Part shown: piece after piece, positions 35,004-45,365 of the stretch | How positions within the stretch are numbered: the stretch's first letter is position 1 | Layout of the letters: each line of letters starts with the position of its first letter | Source of the DNA: Diadophis punctatus similis | Taxonomy: Eukaryota > Chordata > Lepidosauria > Squamata > Dipsadidae | Reading direction: 5' to 3' | NCBI GenBank assembly: GCA_023053685.1 | Contig: JALIGW010000005.1 | Span: 22,267,501-22,331,500, forward strand | DNA length: 64,000 nt | Notes under the pieces: model-generated | The model's input: only the letters and a program-made list of their open reading frames with translations | Database searches by the model: none | Told to the model about the DNA's origin: nothing | Position numbers and translations under genes: made by a program

Positions 35004-36715
35004 TTTTAGAGGATCTTTAGGAATATGCTTTCAACATTGAAGCGTCCGGAGTGAGGAAAAGTCCTCCGACGCAGGAGGCAGCCAAGGAACTTAAGGCTGA
35101 AAAACCCACGCCAGTTATCCCGAAGTCAACTTTGCTATACGGTGTACTTCTAAATAAAATCCCTTCTGCTTCGAACCTGCGAACCCACGACTGCATTTAA
35201 CTGCATTTAAATCAGGAGTGCCTTCTGAATATATATAGGCTTTCTGGTGCTGTAGAGCTGCCATTGGAGAGATGCAACTTAGCACACCACTGACAGGGGT
35301 GCTGACTTCGAAGTCCCATAAGGGCACAGCTTTCTTTCAAAAAGAAAGTCATATTGATGTGTGCTTGCAATTTGTGGAGGTTAATTCAGGCAAGAGCTCA
35401 AGTTGTAAGATTCTGGTATTTCAGGACTAAAGTAATGAGATTTACTTTTAAGACAATTTCTGTCCTGACTAGTATGTATTAATAACTAGCTAATCCCCAG
35501 TAGATGTTCATCTTCAGTTAACTTCCATATGCCTAATATTTATTTGCTGTTATTTCTTGCAAATAGAGAAATGTAAATAAATCCTTTAAAATAATAATAA
35601 TAATAAGCTGATTTAAATCCAGACCTGATGCCTTTTCCATTTATGATTTATGTACAATTTAAGCCTCTTAGCAAATGCTGATATTTTTTATGGTTTTCAA
35701 ATGAGCAAAAGCAATCACTTTTTTCTTTCTGAATACTTATTTCAATTCTACTATAACTAACCTCCCAAAACATTGCATAAAATTAAAGCCCTTAAATGAT
35801 TTGCCTGCAGGCCATTTGGTTATCAATAGCTTGGTGGAGATGTACCTGGGTTAGTTCTTTAAATGTTTATTTAAAGAAAAGTCAAGCAGCATCTTAATGC
35901 TTGACAGAAGAAAGTATTTACAATTAAATTGTTGAATGGTCTTTCCCATTCTCTGATCATTTCCATTTGTGGCTTCATTTCTTAGTACCTGTATCAGAAC
36001 TGTTGTCTTAAAGATGCACCCAAAGCATCTATTTATTTGTAATCCCAGCTATATAACAATTGACTTTATTCAGTGTAAAAACAGCCAGTGCTATTTTATG
36101 TTTATTTAGAAGTTGGCACGATGCAGGTTTTCCTCCGGAGTAAGAATGGTTATAACTGAAGTTTAAGTTTCAATCTTTCTTTGTAACTTTATATTTTTTG
36201 TAAGATCCAATTATTACTTGAATGAGGTTCTGGGTTTTAAACACTGTAAGGCTTCACTTGAATTGAAGCCCTGAAATAAAATATTCCACAAAACATAGTA
36301 AGAAATGTAGCAAAAATTGGGACAAATTAAATTAGGACATCATTTTATTTTGTTCACTTTATGGTCAGCAACATGGATTTAAAATACATTTATACATTTA
36401 AAAATCTAAAAATGTCTCCAATATTTCTCAAAATATACCTACTTTCTTAAACTTGATGTCTACATCCGTTATATACAATTTCCAAAATATTTCTGTTATT
36501 GGATAGTGCACTCTTAAAAAAAAACAGAGGAATTTAGTCCATGATAAGGCACAATATTGAGCTTGTAAAGAAAAGTACTAAATGATTGGGTGCTGGAACA
36601 TTAAGTGAAATTATTGGGATTTTTGCATAGTTCCTTGAAAAAGTCTGAAGTAAATAGGATGCACTTTCAAGTATATGTTAAGGATTAGATGGTTGTTGAT
36701 AAAGATGATGATGAT

Positions 36716-36716
<1 letters not shown>
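35004..36716. other. Gene-free DNA
   Basis: No gene recognised. 35040-35340 is less AT-rich than its surroundings, with a direct repeat ACTGCATTTA at 35190-35212; its nature is unknown. Confidence 0.5.

Positions 36717-36770
<54 letters not shown>
36717..36770. repeat. (GT)n microsatellite
   Basis: 27 GT units after a short GAT run. Confidence 0.95.
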
Positions 36771-36776
<6 letters not shown>

Positions 36777-37339
36777 AAATGGATTGTTAAGAAATATTTA
36801 CCATTCTCACAAGTTGGTAATTACATTTAATTTCCAGAGAAGCAGCTGTTATAAGACAGAAAGTTAGTGATCCATAAAGCAAAAACAAAATATTTGGTGT
36901 GTGATGATAAATCAGAAATGGCATCTCTTGCCACTAATTAGCAGATGATATATTCTGATGGGAGATTATTCTGTGGGAACTCTAAGAACTGTGCCATCAA
37001 ACTGCTTTTTTGATGGATAGTATCCGGTAGATTAGAGCTCCTTATCTCACCATTTGAATGACACCCAGATCATGCTTGAAGAAACTGTCTGTACTACAGA
37101 AAACACTTCAGCTTATAAAATGATATATTGGGGACCTAAACTGAGTTTATGTCTTAGTCGAAAGTAGGTCTAAGTATAGTCCCTTCAGCATTTGCTGCTA
37201 TTTAGAAGTTTACTTTTTGTTTTAAAGGACAAGTGAAAATGAAAGACAGCAGGATGAAAACTGGAGAAGAAAGAAAAAAAACAATAATAGAGATGATGCA
37301 AAATAAACAAAGGGAAGGGAACAGGATAAACCTACTCAA

Positions 37340-37620
37340 GATAAAACCATTTAAATGTGGATCTCAGATTAGATTTAAAGAGTCAAGAAAGAAATGGCCA
37401 GGTTCAAATTATCCTATTTTGGACATGTTATATGAAGACCTAACTCTCTGGGGAAGAGAAAGAAAAGTCTAGGATGACCAGCAGTCAGGTGGATGGACAC
37501 AAATTACATTGGTAATAAGTGCACCATTTGAAGACCTTAAAAACCATGTTAGGAACAGATCTCCATGGAGAAAAATCTATATGGTCACTGAGAGTCAAGA
37601 CTTGATGGCATTTAATCAAA
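37340..37620 (+). mobile_element. RTE-type LINE ORF2 C-terminal fragment
   Basis: Decayed frames encode the familiar end of an RTE/Bov-B-like protein (a gap-ridden 'Gly-His-x-x-Arg ... Arg-Trp-Met-Asp' region), and the terminus GAGAGTCAAGACTTGATGGC matches squamate RTE ends. It is only 105 bases from the FOXI stop codon, in opposite orientation. Confidence 0.65.
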
Positions 37621-37725
37621 CGGAACTGAAAATGCTGAAGGCTGCCTACATAAGGCAACCTGACTAGATGCTGACCTACAGTTGCTTATGGGGCTAATGT
37701 GGAACACCAGCTTTTCAGCATCATT

Positions 37726-38276
37726 TTAAACTTCTGTCCCTTCTCTGCTATAAATCAGATTGTTCATACTGAAGGTGCTCAGGACAGGACTGTTGAGCCA
37801 GCTCGACTGCCCACCAACACCTGCATAGTAATTCATCCTGGAGTGGGACTGGGAACCGAGTTCAAATGCTGAAGCTGGGATGCCATTTGAAGGAGAGCAG
37901 GAGTTCAAATTGGACCCGTTCTGCCTCCCGGGTGTGAATTCGCATCCCGGCCCACCAGAAAGCTGTCTGGGGAAACCGTTCCGGCCATGGGCCACGACGT
38001 TCATGGTCGAGACGAATGTGGAGAAACAATGGCTAGAGTCCAGGCTGGGAGATTTGCAGTCATTCCTAGATCCTAGAGGGCACTGCAGCTCGCCGGAGCC
38101 CAAACTGCGAGGTTCAGGGCTCGGCTGAACAAGACCACTGTTACTTTTGTCCTCCATTTTGTTATGGGCTCCAGGCCCACTGGCTGCATCAGACCGTCTT
38201 TTCCTCTTCCTTCTGAAGTTGCCGTTATCAAACATCTTCTCACAGTTGGGATCCAGGGTCCAGTAATTCCCTTTAC
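37726..38276 (-). CDS. FOXI2: FOXI2-like forkhead gene, exon 2 (coding part)
   Basis: The exon starts after an AG acceptor at 38277-38278 (minus strand TTCCTAG). Its first two bases finish the split glycine codon, then the frame gives the end of the forkhead wing: Gly-Asn-Tyr-Trp-Thr-Leu-Asp-Pro and the basic stretch Arg-Arg-Lys-Arg-Lys-Arg-Arg, a nuclear localisation signal. A Ser/Gly/Pro-rich, probably disordered tail of about 145 residues follows. It has a Cys-Phe-Ser-x-Phe-x-Ser-x-Met block and ends Tyr-Ser-Arg-Glu-Gly-Thr-Glu-Val before TAA at 37726-37728. That C-terminal tag is shared by FOXI proteins; the Cys-Phe-Ser block and Tyr-Ser form fit FOXI2. An ATTAAA-type poly(A) signal on this strand at 37611-37616 lies inside a LINE fragment; whether it is used is unknown. 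Confidence 0.93.
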
Positions 38277-39282
38277 CTAGGAATCAATGGAGAACATGTG
38301 GGTTTAGCAGGGGTACACAAACTATCTAGAAACCGAGACACTTAAATAATCAGAGCAAATGATTCTGAAAAGGGTAAAGTAATTGGAGGACACAAGGCAA
38401 AGGAAGTGGAGCAGACATCACCTAACATTGTCTTAAGAATTCATGGCAGAGCTGACATTCAAGTCCAGGACTGCCTGATTTATGGGAGTTTTAGTCATGG
38501 CATTACACTTGGACCATTTTCTCACTTGTGATTTATACTCTCACCCAGCATGGCTGTGGTGACAAATCACTAACGGAGACAGATTTTCTATCACCGTAGC
38601 AATGGATCAAGTGACATTATAAGTTGAGATGACCGCTCAGAATGACCCTTTGATTGCATAGTTCACATTAGTGGCATAAGATAAACTTAACATGTCCTTG
38701 GAAGATCCATCAGTTGCTGCGAGGAGGCTTGGAGAAACAGCAAGTCAGAAATGGAGCAAACAATATCTACATTCTTTGGCTGCTATCTAATCCACAGTAA
38801 CTCAAGAGAAAGCACCCTTAATTAAAATAGGCTTAGGTGAACTGGTGTAAGATTGCACTGCAAGCAGGTATGTTACATTCCCCGTGTCTAGAATATAATG
38901 CTTAGGGTGGGCATATACAGTCATTGTATCAGTTTTGGGATAGCCGTTACATTTGCAACATTGCCACATGCACACAAATCAGGGTGAGGGCTTCAAAGGT
39001 GTTTTAGAACGAGCATCATTATTTGTACTCTGCTGTAAAAACTAAGTTTATATATAGGCCCTTTCTCCAAAGTTGGGGATTCTCCTTGACTTATGACTCC
39101 TGCTCGAAGAGGATGTGGCAGTCACGGCTAGGAGAGTCTCTTTGCAACTTCGGGTTGTGTGCCAGTTGTGGCCTTTCCTGGATAAAGAGTTCCTGCACTC
39201 AGTCAACCCTGCACTCAGTCAACCTTGTCATTTCATGGTCGGACTATTGCAATGTTCTCTACATTTGAAGAGCATTGGGAAG

Positions 39283-39405
39283 CTACAAGAGCTTCTTGGA
39301 TGAGAAGCAAAACGTTTTCAATGAAAAAGTCCAGTTGCCTTTTGAAAAAGCACCTTTGGGACAACTATGAGCTGGATGACTGAGAATCTCTGTAGACATG
39401 TAAAT
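39283..39405 (+). mobile_element. Penelope-like repeat in FOXI intron, copy A
   Basis: Contains GAGCTTCTTGGATGAGAAGC followed by AAAACG and ends GACTGAGAATCTC. The 6-bp stem GCTTCT/AGAAGC with loop TGGATG is intact; the flanking hammerhead-like bases are decayed. Confidence 0.55.
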
Positions 39406-39544
39406 GGCCAGACTTATTTCCAAGGAAACAAGCTCCTGAGGCTGCAACCCTCTTAGGTTCCCTCTGACAAGTGTGGAAAGGACAGTCAATCAAACACCCA
39501 AATGTTTTCCATGCCTCTCAGACAGAGAACAAGGAGAAGGGGGG

Positions 39545-39660
39545 TGGGGAAGAGGAATTCCACGGGGCCCTAGCTTTTTCAAGAGGCAAATGGACTTCCT
39601 GCTTTTTCTTTGAAGGTGTTTTGCTTCTCATCCAATAAACTTCTTCAGCTTTTTTGTTCT
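39545..39660 (-). mobile_element. Penelope-like repeat in FOXI intron, copy B (inverted)
   Basis: On the minus strand it reads CTGAAGA, a weak stem, TTGGATGAGAAGC, then AAAACACCTTCAAAGAAAAA. It is the inverted partner of copy C, separated by only a few bases. Confidence 0.6.
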
Positions 39661-39797
39661 TTGAGCACCAGAACTGAAGACGCTTCTTGGATGAGAAGCA
39701 AAACACCTTCAAAGAAAAACCTGAAAGTCCAGCGCCTCTTGAAAAAAAAAAGTACCTCCCCGCGACGGATGGCCTGGGTTGCTGAGAATCTCCATAG
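39661..39797 (+). mobile_element. Penelope-like repeat in FOXI intron, copy C
   Basis: CTGAAGA (39674-39680), one base, stem GCTTCT/AGAAGC (39682-39687 with 39694-39699), loop TGGATG, then AAAAC. It ends GCTGAGAATCTCCATAGACA, 80 bases from the exon-1 donor. The hammerhead G12 position is A, so catalysis is not expected. Confidence 0.6.
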
Positions 39798-40640
39798 ACA
39801 GTTCCAGGAGGCGCCGCCTGGTTCACCGCGCCTGCGGTCGGGGCTCCAAGAGCGAGCGGTTCCGCCGGCCTTGCCTACCTGGGTCGTCCTGGAGCCTCGG
39901 CACCTTCTTGAAGCAGTCGTTGAGCGAGAGGTTGTGTCGAATGGAGTTCTGCCAGCCGGCTTTACTCTTCTTGTAGAAAGGGAAGTTGCCGGCCACGTAC
40001 TGGTAGATCTGGCTCAAGGTCAGCCTCTTGGCCGGCGCGCTCTGGATGGCCATGGCGATCAGCGCCGAGTAGGAGTAGGGTGGCCGCACCAGCTTGAAGA
40101 AGTCCTGCTGGTGGCCCGTCAGGGACAGCCAGCTGAGCTCGGGGGGTCCCGCCGCCGCTTGGGCGGCCAGCAGCTGCCGGGCGCCCGTCCCATAGGCAGC
40201 CGAGGGCACGAAGGGGCCGGACGCCCCGTTGGCACCGGCCAAATAAGGGCTCGGCGCCCCGTTGAGCCACAGATAAGGGCCGCCGCCGCCGCCGCCGCCG
40301 CCGCTCGAATCGGCCAGGCCGTAGCCGCCGTGATGCGGGACTTTGGGCGCCTGCGAGGTCGGGAAGAGGCTCCGGGTGTCGCAGAAAGTGGCCGCCGCAT
40401 CCAGGAGATCGCGGGCGCTGAGCGGCGGCTGGACCTCCAGCCCGCTCATCTCGGCCGCTTCGCGCACCATCAGGTCGAGCGAGAGAAACCCGCCAGCAAC
40501 GGGACCGGACCCGCCGGTAGCGGAGAGCCCAGTGGGTTAGGAAGGAGAGGGCGGCACCGCCCCTTTCGCCTGCCCATCTGCCCCCCCCCCAGCCCCCAGG
40601 CCCAGATCTCACCTCTTCTCGCACCGACCCTCGGTGACCT
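39780..40640. promoter_or_regulatory. CpG-rich island over FOXI exon 1 and promoter
   Basis: GC- and CpG-rich by eye, in sharp contrast with the AT-rich flanks. On the minus strand a GC box GGGGCGG (40557-40563) lies 87 bases upstream of the first ATG; no TATA box was seen. This is the likely promoter; the transcription start is not resolved. A (CA)n array marks its upstream edge. Confidence 0.75.
39879..40470 (-). CDS. FOXI2: FOXI2-like forkhead transcription factor, exon 1
   Basis: Exon 1 encodes 197 codons plus one base. The N-terminus has the FOXI landmark Pro-Tyr-Leu-Trp-Leu-Asn-Gly (about residues 65-71) just after a run of eight glycines, then an Ala-rich linker. The forkhead domain starts at about residue 127 (Leu-Val-Arg-Pro-Pro-Tyr-Ser-Tyr-Ser) and contains the recognition helix [12 protein letters not shown]. 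FOXI factors bind forkhead DNA sites and act in ectodermal, placodal and ionocyte lineages. The variant Val-Ala-Gly-Asn-Phe-Pro-Phe-Tyr-Lys in the domain matches FOXI2 rather than FOXI1 or FOXI3. After Lys-Lys-Val-Pro-Arg the usual Asp-Glu is Leu-Gln. Start: the first ATG is at 40470, and a second six codons inside (GAGATGA, better purine at -3) is an alternative. Joined to exon 2 the protein is 380 residues, normal for the family. Confidence 0.92.
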
Positions 40641-40656
40641 CCTTCCCTCCCCATCA

Positions 40657-40661
<5 letters not shown>

Positions 40662-40687
<26 letters not shown>

Positions 40688-40709
40688 TACACACACACAC
40701 ACACACACA
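40662..40709. repeat. (CA)n microsatellite at the island edge
   Basis: About 24 CA units with one TA, roughly 190 bases upstream of the FOXI start codon. Confidence 0.95.
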
Positions 40710-40889
40710 TCAACCTTGCCTGGCCCCCCAAGCCTCGAGGGCCCTCCTCTTCACAGAGGCGACCTTTCTCTCCTGCCAGTCTGCCCTTTGGGCACCCGGG
40801 CCTCGTTTTCCAGGAATTTGGAAAACACTGAAAAGTCCACTGAAAAGCAAGTAACAGCAGGAGTGAGAAAGTACAGGTTGACTGTAGTA

Positions 40890-41282
40890 CAGATAGTCCT
40901 CGAGTTATGACCAGCATTGAGCCCAGCATTGAGCCTTAGCAATGTTGCTGAGCGAGACATTTGCTAAGGGCGTTTGGCCCATTTTGTGACTTTTCTCGCC
41001 ACAGTTGTTAAGTGAAATCATTGCACTTGTTAAGTTAGTAACCCGGTTGTTAAGTGAACCTGGCTTCCCCATTGACTTTGCTTTTCAAAAAGGGGAACAC
41101 ATGACCCCGGGACACTGCAGCCATCATAAATATGAACTAGTTGCCAAGCAGCTGAATTTTGATCATGTGACCATGGGGATGTTGCAATGGTTGTAAGTGT
41201 GAAAAATGGTCATCGGTCACTTTTTTCAGTGTCCTTGTAACTTTGGTCATTAAATGAACTGTTGTAAGTCGAGGACTACCTG
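40890..41282 (-). mobile_element. Tigger/mariner-like MITE, copy 4 (inverted)
   Basis: Ends CAGATAGTCCTCGAGTTATG and GTAAGTCGAGGACTACCTG, TA on both sides (40888-40889, 41283-41284). The interior is the reverse of the copies at 21504, 26928 and 28412. It lies upstream of the FOXI promoter. Confidence 0.85.
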
Positions 41283-41284
41283 TA

Positions 41285-41880
41285 GTCGGAACATACAGAG
41301 ACACTTTGCCATAAGTTGTCAACCTACCAAGGAAGATGATGGTGGGTGTGTTCTACTGTAATCAGACTACTAAGTCTACTAAGTTTCAAGACCCTTTTAT
41401 GCCCCCATTATCAGACCACTGTTTGGTCCCATCCACTGTGAAAGCTCAGCTGGTGTGTTAACATGAAAATAAAAGTTCCATTGAGACATTTTGAGTGATG
41501 ATTGTCAATCAATTCATCTCTGGAATTCCTTAAGCACACCTTTAGGAAACTTTTAATGTTTTATCACTGCGTCTAAGCCACACCTGAGGTGCACATTCAC
41601 AGAAAGTGGTTGCTATCCATGCTTACATTTGTAAAGTTGTACCAGGTAATCAGAATTGTTTCATCAACAAGGATGGATCAATACTGTACATTTGCTTTCC
41701 CCAAAAGAACAATGAATGAGGTTGCGTTGCCTATTATCTACAAATATTTGCGGATGTTACGGGCCAAATCTGTGAGGGCTTTGCTGTCAAATGATTGAAC
41801 AATATAAATGAATGTTGCTTTTACATGAATTCACAATATTTATCAAACAGATAGAAACCTTTCATTTGTTTATTTGGTCC
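41285..41880. other. Gene-free DNA
   Basis: Nothing recognised. Confidence 0.5.
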
Positions 41881-41883
41881 ACA

Positions 41884-42026
41884 GCATGCCAGCAATCGGG
41901 CCGCGCAAACAAGCGAAGCCCCATCCATGGGATGCAGGCAGCACATGAAACCATGCCCCCTCCGATCCGCGGAAAAACTTTCTCCATGAAACCGGTCCCT
42001 GGTGCCCCAAAGGTTGGGGGCCTCTG
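41884..42026 (-). mobile_element. hAT-like element end (CCCCAACCTTTGGGGCACC type)
   Basis: On the minus strand it reads AGAGGCCCCCAACCTTTGGG, then GCACCAGGGACCGGTTTCAT, the well-known terminus of a vertebrate hAT (Charlie-like) family. Related ends are at 43712 and 55748. The distal boundary is not resolved. Confidence 0.65.
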
Positions 42027-42536
42027 TTCTAGCAGCAATGGAAGATGGTGATTGTTGCAAAAGTCTACCAAATGCACAAACATCTTTTTATTGAAAACTT
42101 TTAAAATGTTTTACATAAATAAATCTGCTTTCCTCATCTTTGATACTAGGAATTTCTCAGTAAATAATACATGTTCACATTATTTCCAGTGTTTATTGTC
42201 TCTCTGCAGTTGTTTGCTGTAACTACTACAAAAGAAAAAGAGGTGTAAAATTCTATTAACATCATTCTTTGTCTTCCTTGTTTTGTTTTTCTGATGGTTT
42301 TGATGAGCAAAAACGTAAACATGAACACATTAAAGGGGAATATCAGAATTTAAACATTACTCTGTTCTGTTTAAAGCTTTAAAGCAAGACTTCCAATGTA
42401 CCAAAGGTTTGATTGAATCATTTTATCATAGCAGAACTCATGCAGAAACCCACTTCAATGAAATGAATCATGAAGCACCCTGTAGCCTTTAGAAATGCTT
42501 CGCAAATGCAATGACTTTTCTGTTGCTTCTAGGTTA

Positions 42537-42762
42537 TCTATATATATAAAAGCGAAAACCACTCACACCGTAATCACAAAATCTCCAGAACCGTAAAGCC
42601 TACAAACTTGAAATTTGCCACCTATGTTCGTCTTGGCTTCTAGGTGCTCACTAAGAAAGGATTTTTTGAAATGACCATCAGAAGGGGTTGTGCGCACATG
42701 CGCGCGAGGCGGAGGTGATTAGGATGAAAAAATACTCAGGCAGCGCCGGGTCATCAGCTAGT
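42537..42762 (+). mobile_element. Non-autonomous Helitron
   Basis: Starts TCTATATATATAAAAGCGAA and ends GCCGGGTCATCAGCTAGT. It has a 5' TC and 3' CTAGT, lies between an A and a T, and has a small GC stem about 10 bases before the end (CAGG/CCGGG around CAGCG), all hallmarks of Helitrons. No Rep/helicase. Length 226 bp. Confidence 0.8.
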
Positions 42763-43703
42763 TACATATATAATATCGCAACTTCACCTGCATATATAAA
42801 AAATACTGAGACAAGAAACAGAGTGGTGTGATAGGTTCTCTGATATTACACGAGTAGCTATCCCTGAGTTTTCCCTCCATTAAGCTCACTGCATCTCAAA
42901 GTTCTTCTCCCATGGCAACTCTACTCTTACTTTGGGCTTCATTCACTTTCTCAACTTTCAGCTTCCTTAGTGGGGCCAGCCACAAGTCTTAACTTTACCT
43001 TGTGCAAATGGAAAGTCACATTTCTTACTGGCAATGTCAATATAAGTGGTAGTATAAATAACCTCTTAACATTACGAACAGGGGCTTAAAGCTAGTCAGT
43101 CAAGTAGACAGTGATGTCAAACTCTTGATCTTGTAGGATTGGGGCAGTTTTAAGTCTCTCGGTCATGAGTGAATGTATGCCAGGCTGGCATAGGTGCTGA
43201 AATATTTGCTGCTGTTAAGAATGGTGGGGAAGATGGCAAAGCTATAAATGCCGTTTTCTTTGTGACAGAAAGGAAGTAGTAGCCACTACTGGCTGTCAGC
43301 CAACTAGATTGCAAAAGCTGGATCCCTGCCACAATCCAGTGATATACAGTAGGAGCTCAGGCAGAATTGCCTTTTGGAAGAAAGAAGTCCAATATCTTAG
43401 GAAGGCATCTATAAACATTGACAACAAGCCTGGCATAGGTCAAGACCAGGACAAGCAAACTATCCAAGGGGAAAGACATGACACAGAATGATGTGGAATC
43501 CAGATTTCTAAGCAATGTACAGCAAAGTAATTACAATAGGCTTGAAAATATGTTCTTCATGGTTTTTTTTCCAGGAAGTGAAGCCAATAAATAAGCCAAA
43601 CGAAGCTTCCACCCAAATGTACAGCTGAGGTGCATAACTCTTTAGAGTCTACTGGCCTGCTTCTTGACAAATTTCGCCAACCTACACAGCACAGCTCTCT
43701 ATG
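42763..43703. other. Gene-free DNA
   Basis: Nothing recognised. Confidence 0.5.
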
Positions 43704-43711
43704 TCATATGC

Positions 43712-43909
43712 CAGCGATCCCCAAACTTTCCAGCTCTGTGGGACAGCAGTGGCAACGGCGGCAGTGGGTGGGGAGAGGGGATGCTTTTGTGCCTGTGCCT
43801 GCCGCTTGCACAAATGGAGCTTTGCGTGCTTGCCCGCTGCTTGCATGGCCTAGTTCCCAAGGAGCCGCGGACCAGAACTGAGCCGAAGACTGGGGGTTGG
43901 GGACCCCTG
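43712..43909. mobile_element. hAT-like MITE (GATCCCCAAAC type)
   Basis: Left end CAGCGATCCCCAAACTTTCC, right end GGGGGTTGGGGACCCCTG; 8-bp duplication TCATATGC / CCATATGC (7 of 8) at 43704-43711 and 43910-43917. Interior GC-rich. Confidence 0.82.
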
Positions 43910-44067
43910 CCATATGCTGCTGCTCAAGTCTGAGTGGTTAAACTTCAAAGTTTGAGGCACTTTCAGTGGGTTCAGGTAGGAAGTTTGTCAGCTTTGGATT
44001 CATTTCAGCCAAGTGGAGTCAATGGCTCCAACCCTATGGATTGGCCCAATCCAGTCACTATATACAC

Positions 44068-44235
44068 CAGGGGTGGTTTCTAACTTACCTCGCCGCCGGT
44101 TCGCTTCCTCCCGTGCCGTATGGCTGTCAGTGCATTGTGTGCCACGTGGCCATGCCGCGCATGCACATGTGCGCTTCACGCGTGCACGCGTTGCGCAGTG
44201 CCAAAAAACAAGCTAAAAATAGCAAAAAAAAAAGC
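44068..44235 (+). mobile_element. hAT-like MITE (CAGGGGTGGGTTCC family), 3'-truncated
   Basis: Left end CAGGGGTGGTTTCTAACTTA and CTCGCCGCCGGTTCGCTTCC match copy 28874. It stops in an A-run near 44235 and has no right terminus. Confidence 0.7.
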
Positions 44236-44741
44236 CGAGTCATTGCTGTAGTGATGGAAAACCTGTCCAAATTGTTATGTCATCCCAACAATGGTTGGAT
44301 GATTGCAGAAGATACCATAAATCCTTAGTGGGAATTGTCTCTCCTTGTTTTGTTTCTGCTTTTGCTTTCCACAGTTGGAATAATGATTCTCTTAGGGTTT
44401 CCCCTCTTGTCTTCTTCCTACATAAAAATAGACCCTTTTCTGCGAATTTCTCCAATGTTAAGGGGAAAATTCAGAGATGAAGGCCTTACTTGTAATTTCT
44501 TCAATAAATCTTACTCATCCTTTTAGAACGTAAGCATCTAAATACCTTTAGTGACTTATTTCTATTATGCACTGCTAAATACAGAATCCGGTGAATGAAT
44601 TGAAATATTCTAACTCCGGTTCCTTCAACATTTATTTGACTTGTAGCTTTGCCAACTTTCATGTTTTTCACAAAATCCAGTAGAGTCAAACAAGTTACAT
44701 CATTCTACAGGAGCAAGCCAGTGTCTATTCTTCAGCATTAA

Positions 44742-44980
44742 GGAGCGGTGGTGGCGCAGTGGTTAGAGTGCAGTACTGCAGGCTACTTCTGCTGACTGCC
44801 AGCTGCATGCAATTTGGCAGTTCAAATCTCACCGGTCTCAAGGTTGACTCAGCCTTCCATCCTTCCAAAGTGGGTAAAATGAGGGCACAGATTGTTGGGG
44901 GCAATATGCTGACTCTGTAAACCGCTTTTACAGAGGGCTATAAAGCACTGTAAAGTGATATATAAGTCTAAGTCCTATTA
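44742..44980 (+). mobile_element. tRNA-derived squamate SINE, copy 3
   Basis: Starts GGAGCGGTGGTGGCGCAGTG; B box CAGTTCAAATCTCACC; body ATCCTTCCAAAGTGGG and TGTAAACCGCTTTTACAG; ends TATAAGTCTAAGTCCTATTA. Confidence 0.88.
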
Positions 44981-45308
44981 TGCCAATCCTGACACTGCGG
45001 AAAAGCAGGTACTTTTATACTGAGATAGAGGATTTTCCTCACTGCTTTCAGCACAAATTAGCCATACATTTTTTGCTAGATAATCAGGAGACAGTTGGAC
45101 TGTTCTTTCCTCATTTCTGCTATCCCTGACTTTAAAAAGAGATACAGGAGGAATATTTCAAAATGTTATTGTGTGGAAACTCTTGATGGAATTAGGTTAA
45201 AACTTTTCTGGATTCTGTCCTCTGAATGGTTTACCATCCCTGCTTTCTTCATTCCATACTGCCAAAAAATAAAGCAGTTACATATGCGGGCTGCAGAAAT
45301 CTAGATAT

Positions 45309-45365
45309 CCACTACTGGTAGATGGCATGAAAAGAATGAACACATTCTTTTCTACCATCTAGTGG
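45309..45365. repeat. Short inverted repeat with CTCF-like arms
   Basis: CCACTACTGGTAGATGG...GAAAAGAATG pairs with CATTCTTTTC...CCATCTAGTGG around AACA. The right arm read on the minus strand gives CCACTAGATGG, close to a CTCF core. Confidence 0.5.

Larger units (their letters stand above)
38277..39878 (-). other. FOXI2-like intron (1602 bp, phase 1)
   Basis: Donor CAG|GTAGGC at 39878 and acceptor TAG at 38277. FOXI genes have one intron at this glycine in the wing, so position and phase agree with the family. The 5' half of the intron carries three copies of a Penelope-like repeat, two of them opposed (39545-39797). The rest is unremarkable. Confidence 0.9.

Noticed and set aside
37233..37472. 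79-codon frame as a small gene
   Set aside because: Lys-rich start without likeness and an end inside an RTE LINE fragment.
39283..39405. Active hammerhead ribozyme in intron copy A
   Set aside because: CTGANGA is broken (CTACAAGA) and GAAA is AAAA, so only the stem remains; no catalysis is expected.
39962..40657. 231-codon minus-strand frame overlapping FOXI exon 1
   Set aside because: Out-of-frame shadow of the forkhead exon, Arg/Gly-rich low complexity.
39610..40854. 414-codon open frame on the plus strand
   Set aside because: It is antisense to FOXI exon 1 and stays open because of the high GC content; it has no family likeness and spans the real exon, island and a CA array.
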